Origin: Bimastos eiseni
Lineage: Eukaryota > Annelida > Clitellata > Crassiclitellata > Lumbricidae
Reading direction: 5' to 3'
Length of the DNA stretch: 64,000 nt
Assembly: GCA_959347315.1 (NCBI GenBank)
Contig: OY365810.1
Location: forward strand, 24,828,604 to 24,892,603
The notes beneath the pieces are model-generated. The model had not been told where the DNA came from, did not search any database, and saw nothing but the letters and a program-made list of their open reading frames with translations. Made by a program: the position numbers and the translations under genes. Of the stretch, positions 58,350-64,000 are shown one piece after another (the stretch's first letter is position 1; every line of letters starts with the position of its first letter).

Positions 58350-58578
58350 CGCAGTATGATTACAAGTATGATGTGAGTGGATAAAAATGATCACAAGTTA
58401 CCACAGGAGTCGCATTGAATTGTGTGGCAGCCATACAAAGCACGCATCGAGTTGTACATTTAATTTAGCCAATGCCACCGTCTAGCGAACAGAGGACTAG
58501 TCAACCGGAAGAGTAGCGGGAATCCACCACGCTTCCTACTGCTCTTCACCCCAGTGTATTATCCCCTACTCTATGGCC
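58350..58578 (+). repeat. Dispersed repeat (ACCAACGCCGCC family)
   Basis: AGTATGATTACAAGTATGAT, CACAGGAGTCGCATTGAA, AGCCAATGCCACCGTCTAGCGAAC and TTCCTACTGCTCTTCACC match 42720-42960. Confidence 0.78.
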
Positions 58579-58624
58579 CAAGATCTTCTCTGTCTCTCTA
58601 TCTGTCTGTTTCTCTATCTTATAG

Positions 58625-58665
<41 letters not shown>

Positions 58666-58680
58666 TTTCTCTCTGTTTCT
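58625..58680. repeat. (TC)n microsatellite
   Basis: TC units with scattered TG and TT interruptions. Confidence 0.95.
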
Positions 58681-58963
58681 ATGTCTGTCCCTTCCCCTCT
58701 GCCATAGCTCTTTCTCTGCAAGATTTTATTCTGTGGTAGTACTAATTTAACTAATGCCGCCACGTATTCGCTTTACCACTTCCCTGTTAAAATTTTTGCT
58801 CCGAAAAATGAAAATTTATAGACAACAGAAATGGAAAAATTGTTGTCCTATGTGAGTTCTCATCGATTCTTTATTAGCCGTAGGCCTAAATGACTATTGC
58901 ATCGCCAACGTTTGAGATATTCTTACCTATGTAATAATTCTTACTTGTTTATCTCCGTCTTAG

Positions 58964-59036
58964 TTGATTTGGTTGCACCCGAAGATGACAATGTATTTGA
59001 ATACTTTGGAGATGCCACTGCTAAACGGCGAAACAG
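58964..59036 (+). CDS. BK (Slo1-like) potassium channel, exon 15: RCK1-RCK2 linker
   Basis: After CCGTCTTAG two bases complete Val, then DLVAPEDDNVFEYFGDATAK and RRN plus two bases, ending at GTGGGC. Phases fit exons 14 and 16. The acidic stretch has no close Slo1 counterpart; acceptance rests on phase, splice sites and position. Confidence 0.62.
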
Positions 59037-59639
59037 GTGGGCACCGTACGAATTTAACACGTCATTCAATGTATGCTGTTAGCTGCAATTGAAATAAACT
59101 TCTTTTATTTTATGAAACGCGTATTTAATCTTCTTCAATAATGTTATTGTTCTTTCTATTATATTTCAAGAAAAGAGAGATTCCATGCTGTTTAGAGACA
59201 GTAGCGTATAGGCTATCCTTGACTTAGTGTTGAACTTGGTAAAGTGCCTTTGTATTACATTCACAGATCTCTGTTGCGCCTGTCTTAGTAGAACTTAATC
59301 AGAGGCGCCACAGTGTGAAAGGCCCAGCGGGTAACGATGAGTATTAAGAGTGCTGACATAAACAGACAATGAGAACTAAAGAACGAGTTGTAAGTGAATA
59401 TGGTTCCGAAGGAGTGCTAAGAGACGCATTATAAGCGCGGCGTAAAGCAGAAGCAGTACGATTACGAGGTACCAAAAGACTTTGTCGGTCTAAGAACGGA
59501 TAGGGCGACCAGAGGCAAACGAAAGAGGACGATGGACAATGACATAGGCCTACAGCCTTATGACGTCATGTGCGCTGTAGAAATTGCCGTAGTCATTCAT
59601 TCATTTATTCGCGGTGAATTCTGTCAAAACTCTTATATT

Positions 59640-59875
59640 TAATTAATGAAACTTGATATAGCCCCTTTTCAAGAAATCTACTCGGTTAGCTACAAGATGT
59701 TCATTGTCATTTCAATGAGTGTTAGAACAGGCAGAAAAGCAGTGCACAGTAAGCTAAAAGAGTCGCCAATGGCTGGCCCACACACAAGCGTGAAACCGAC
59801 CAACAGATTCCCGCCAGCAGCTGACAGATGTCAAGGATGGTCAGAGTTCTATGCTATAAAGCGTTCATTCTCTCT
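59640..59875 (+). repeat. Dispersed repeat, plus-strand copy of the one at 50860-51080
   Basis: CTTGATATAGCCCCTTTTCAAG, AGGCAGAAAAGCAGTGCACAGTAAGCTAAAAGAG and ACCAACAGATTCCCGCC. The 80-codon open frame over it is part of the repeat. Confidence 0.7.
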
Positions 59876-60339
59876 TTTATTTGGGTGATGGGCCTTTCGA
59901 TGCCCTGTATTACTTATTTCCCTTCTTCGTGCTTTCTAATAACGCTATAAATAACAGCGCAATATAATAACGGGGACGTGGGGGCAAGTTGGTTTCGGAG
60001 GCAGGTTGGATTTTGCGCTATAATTATAATTATTATGCGTGGCTGGAAAGCAGTCTAACGAGAAGTTTACTGATAAGCAAGTCAAGCCTGTTCTTTTATT
60101 TAATGGCGGCCACACTCTACGGTGCTTCATTTTCGTTTATTACTTAAAAGTAGGTTGTCCTACTTAATGCTTATAATATTTTCACTATTATAAGATGTCG
60201 TATAATCTTAATCCACATAAATGCAAAAGTAATGGCAGATGGGTTATTTTGTTAAGCATTCATTGCGCTTTATTACTGGTATAACTTGTTTATCCAAATT
60301 GCATTGTACAAACAGTGGTCACAAGAATTATGTAGTGTG

Positions 60340-60755
60340 GACCTGTTCGAGAAAGTTGGTGGGGGCCTACCGAGTCTGTGCGCTGGTACGGCGCTGCATT
60401 GAGGGTCTGGCGCCCCTCTACCTCATAGAACTACATGTATGTTGCCCCACTATCATTGTTCGATGCCGTGGCTCGTTGCGCTCCGTTGCGCAAGGGGAGT
60501 TACTTGTTCCGCGTGGGCGGACTGCTTTCCGTCAGCGCCGTACTTTCTCACTGGCTGGTCCGTCGAGGTGACCTGGCATGGCCTTCCGGTGGCGCTGCAT
60601 AATGTGCATATCACGCCTATAGGTCAATCTGCCCTGTTCATCTCTGTGCTTTAAACTGTTCTCTTTGACCAAGCATGAACTGGGAGCGTTGTAGTGTGGA
60701 GTAGATGGGCGGGCATGAAGGGGCGCTGAGTAAAATTGCTGTGATAATAATAATG
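60340..60755 (+). mobile_element. CR1-like LINE 3' end relic
   Basis: LRSVAQGELLVPRGRTAFRQ and RRTFSLAGPSR, then WNDLP-like residues after a slip, form the CR1 C-terminal block. AACTGGGAGCG, GAAGGGGCGCTGAGTAAA and an AATAATAATG tail follow, similar to the element at 37500. Confidence 0.78.
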
Positions 60756-61094
60756 TAACGGAACGGGGCCTATTCGACAGTGACCAGGATGACGACTTGC
60801 AGCCCCGTCCGATATGGGGGTAGTTCGAGTTACAGTCCGCTGAGTAAGGCTTCGGTGGTGTGCTGAAGACTGACCATTTAAGGTTTAAATAGCTGCTTTC
60901 TGGATGACGCCTGGAATAATACATGCCTGTTCGATAATGCTCTTGGTGACGCAGGAATAAAACACGCTTGTTCGATAATCTTCTTTTAATGTACAACGGA
61001 AAACAATACTTCTGTAGCGCCTATTCAGAAATAGTCCCTTTCTCACTCCCTCAATATGCCCTACGTCGATAACTAACGAGTAACTGCAACTCTA

Positions 61095-61195
61095 CGTCAT
61101 GGCTGACGGCGACTACTATGCTACGTCAATGGCTGACGGCGACTATCGTAAATCTACGACGACTATATATTCACGACGACTATCGCAAAGCCACG
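61095..61195. repeat. ATGGCTGACGGCGACTA tandem repeat
   Basis: The 17-mer ATGGCTGACGGCGACTA occurs twice, followed by further CGACGACTAT units. Confidence 0.85.
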
Positions 61196-61324
61196 ACGAC
61201 TATTCGCGCTTCCTAGGAGCCGAGACTTCAAGGCCGAAACCGAATCTACAAGGCTCCCTGATGACAATCTCCAGACGACGACGATTCCGATCTTCCAGGA
61301 GACGACTTCGACCCCTTTTATACT

Positions 61325-61575
61325 AACTTGCTGTAGATAGTAGATGATACACAGTAGATAGGAGATAGTAGATAATACACAGTAGATAGGATACAGTAGA
61401 TGGTAGATATCTACAGTAGATAGTAGATAAACTACAGTAGATAGTAAAAAGACTACAGTAGAGTGTAGATATCTACAGTAGATAGTAGATAAACTATAGT
61501 ATATAGTAGATAAGCGTATACAGCAAGTAGATACCACAGTAGAAAGAACACAGACAGGCATGCACAACAAGTAGA
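61325..61575. repeat. ACAGTAGATAGTAGATA minisatellite
   Basis: About a dozen units of 16 to 25 bases built from TAGATAGTAGATA and CTACAG, with decay at the right end. Confidence 0.92.
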
Positions 61576-62408
61576 CACTACAGCAGGCCGACACTACAGG
61601 TAGGTGTACCCCTGAACCGTTACAATAATTTTAAAAAATAATAATAATTTAAGTTTTATATTGCATTAGGCTATAATGAATAATTTATCTCTATTTTGTT
61701 GGTTGGTAACTTTGGTTTAATATAACATCCGTTTTCAAAATTCGTCGCCTGAGAATCTCCACTTTTTCGAAAATGAGTTTAGTGTTGATTTGTAGCCGGC
61801 AATATTGTTATCTTTCTTCAGTTTAAAATAACTAAGAGATACGACATGTCGTTTTAAAGATATTCATCAAAACCTAACTATCGTATCTCCTGCGTCCAAA
61901 CACCGTTTATGTATACATATGTTTATGTCCCGAGTTGTATACATGGAGTTTGCACGGTGTAGCAATGTCTTTGTCGTATGCCCGGAAAAAGCTAATAATT
62001 TATTGGACACAGGAGATCCAACAGGTCGGATTATAGTGCGGTTTATCCAGACAATTTAAAAACTTTTCTTTAAAAAATTCGTACTGTATCTATGAACATT
62101 TAAACGAAAACACTCGTACATAATTTGCTATTTTTGGGTATTCGCCATTATAATTCTCAGACGACGCTTAGCCGAGTTGTCTGCTTTTTTCGACAACATT
62201 TAGGTCAACATTGAGTTTGGTTATAAATAACCGACTTCAGTTTTATTAATTCTGTATTATTTAATTTTGTTAAAAATATTCATTATCATCCATCCAAAAT
62301 GAGCTCTTCGATAAACTATCTGTTTATTACTAAACTTTATATTGTATTCGAAGTTTAGATAGGCAACAAAATGTGGGGGCGCCAGATTAATGCTAGGCAC
62401 AGTTATAA

Positions 62409-63581
62409 CTTGGTACGAGAGCCGTATTAACCTACGGCAACCTAGGCCCCAAGGCTTCGAGCTTCTTTGGGCCCCTTGAGGCTTGACATCCCTAACGCTC
62501 TTCCCTGTCCCCCCGCGAATTTCACGCTCACCTTTCGCATAATTCATTAATATAACATGAAGCAATAAGTGGGAGTCACAAGGAACATAATATCATCTTG
62601 TCAGGCGACCTTCAATTTGCATGAAACAAAGCAAAACCACAGTACCAGTATAGGCTTACTGCGCTGTAAAGTTAAACATGATGTAGCCTATACCCATGTA
62701 TCTATCTACTTATTTATAAGTAGATATAATATATCTACTTATAAATATTTATCTCGTTAATATTTCAACAAAGTGATCCAGAACATTTTCAAAATTTAAT
62801 TTCCCGAGCACAGACGATATGCAATAATGCCAAATGATTGAGCATTTCATCTTTCAGACAGGACAGCAGATGATTCTTAATAGACCGATACGTTTCAGAG
62901 CACAGAACAGTTCTCCAGAACAGTTTGTGACGAGAAATGACAAGTAAATGCGTAAGCAAATGTAGACATGTTTGGAAAAGCATTCTCAATGCAGTAAAGG
63001 CCCCCCTTATTTTCAAGATTAGTTTTGATCTTCTCTTTCTCCTCAAATTCCTCAAAAGTATCTCTTAAACGGCCAACATAATTATTAAATGACCTTAAGA
63101 GCTTCCCAGCTTCGTTCAGACCCAAATTTGTGCTTTATGCTGGTCTGATGAAACCTTTCCGTGACGATAGACCAGAACACCGGTAAGATGCAGTTTTCCA
63201 AGGAATTATATTATTACCCCTTACCTCTTGTCGTGCTTTGGCTGTTTCGTCCAGGTTTTCTGTAAATTGCCATATTTTTCACATCTATAGTTGAGCGCCT
63301 TTGAAGCATCGGAGTGTGCAGACTATCTAGTGTCACCCACAACACTCACAGCAGGCAGGCCACCAACGGCATTGACTAAAGGTTCCCACGGGTGAATTTG
63401 AATATCCACTGAAATGACGATATCTATGGATTTGATTAGTGATTAAAAGGACTTATGTTATTAAGTCAAATATCTGACCACAACCGTAATTAACCGGAAA
63501 TGCCGCGCGGGCCCCTGCTTTTAGTGGGCCCCTAGACTTCAGCCTATTCAGCCTTATGGATAATACGGACCTGCTTGGTAC
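62409..63581 (-). mobile_element. Decayed hAT transposon, 1.16 kb, perfect 8-bp target duplication
   Basis: Identical 8-mers CTTGGTAC flank the unit at 62409-62416 and 63574-63581. The ends read inward GAGAGCCGTATTAACC (62417) and CAGGTCCGTATTATCC (63573). Both have further GGGCCCC-containing sequence. The minus strand carries a hAT C-terminal dimerisation domain in two frames. Palindromes TATCTACTTA/TAAGTAGATA lie at 62699-62722. The element is in the channel intron before exon 16. Confidence 0.92.
62780..63150 (-). pseudogene. hAT transposase remnant (C-terminal dimerisation domain)
   Basis: Minus-strand reading gives TFEEFEEKEKIKTNLENK then FPNMSTFAYAFTCHFSSQ and, after a frameshift near 62925, CSETYRSIKNHLLSCLKDEM, LNHLALLHIVCAREIKFE. 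This matches the hAT dimerisation domain pattern of FPN..T..I..TLPV..A..ERSFS.L..IK..LRS.M...RL..LALLHI. The catalytic part upstream is not recognisable, so the element cannot make a transposase. Confidence 0.82.
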
Positions 63582-63798
63582 GGCCCTGATCCCAATTATC
63601 ATAACTAACACTAACAATAATGTGCTCGATCAGAGTTTCGTAATAAGTTGAGTTGACGACATACATGTAGAACTTGAAGTAATGGATTGTATCGGACTTG
63701 CACATTTGCACATTGCGTATGGTTTCTCGATCATGGTTCTTCCCAAATGACAGCTTTCTGCCAAATGTCATATATATCTGTATTAAATTTTTTCAAAG

Positions 63799-63940
63799 CT
63801 ATCGACGGAGCGACGTTGGATTAACGAACAGTACGAACGATTTGACAAATCACAATCAGAACGGCGATTTAACGGAAATGCTCGACGTTACTGGAATGGT
63901 CCACTGGTGTCTGGGAAAGTCACTCGAAGACTGCACACTG
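63799..63940 (+). CDS. BK (Slo1-like) potassium channel, exon 16: end of linker to RCK2
   Basis: After TTTCAAAG one base completes Ser, then YRRSDVGLTNSTNDLTNHNQ, NGDLTEMLDVTGMVHWCLGK, SLEDCTL in phase 0 to a GTATAT donor. DVTGMVHWC aligns with the conserved DSTGMFHWC before RCK2 of Slo1. The preceding Asn-rich stretch is unlike the Slo1 linker. The RCK2 domain with the calcium bowl must continue beyond 64000. Confidence 0.92.
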
Positions 63941-64000
63941 GTATATGGCCCTATATAATTATGTTATGGTCAGTTAATTAGACAAGGTGAGGTCAGATGT

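Overview
This is repeat-rich genomic DNA from an animal. It carries parts of two conserved multi-exon genes with GT..AG introns, tRNA-derived SINEs, CR1-like LINE relics, hAT-type DNA transposons and many microsatellites. The gene families (FOXO, BK/Slo channel), the dispersed repeats and the recurring palindrome TAGGCCTA fit a marine invertebrate, perhaps a deuterostome such as an echinoderm. That placement is inference; no sequence here fixes the species.

Layout. 49-14065 (+): a FOXO forkhead gene of two coding exons split at the usual FOXO place inside the forkhead domain, with an 11.5 kb intron full of SINEs, simple repeats and one decayed DNA transposon that keeps a perfect 8-bp target-site duplication. 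14-36 kb: mostly intergenic, with CR1-like LINE relics, several MITEs (one nested in another repeat) and, on the minus strand at 23476-24451, an unrecognised candidate gene of four small phase-compatible exons. 36062 to past the right edge (+): a large BK (Slo1-like) potassium-channel gene. I could place 16 exons, in an unbroken phase chain, covering S0, S1, a tentative S2, S3, S4-S5, pore-S6, RCK1 and the linker towards RCK2. The RCK2/calcium-bowl part lies outside the window. Its introns hold minisatellites, a non-LTR retroelement relic and a second decayed hAT element.

The two host genes are not functionally linked by anything visible: FOXO is a nuclear transcription factor under insulin/AKT control, and the other is a membrane channel. 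The channel is divergent, with two of three S4 arginines and the S6 glycine pair replaced, and FOXO has a Thr in place of the usual second AKT serine and an unusual Gly/Tyr-rich C-terminal half. The most unusual material is in the mobile DNA, five elements of which can be delimited to the base, and in the small-exon minus-strand gene.
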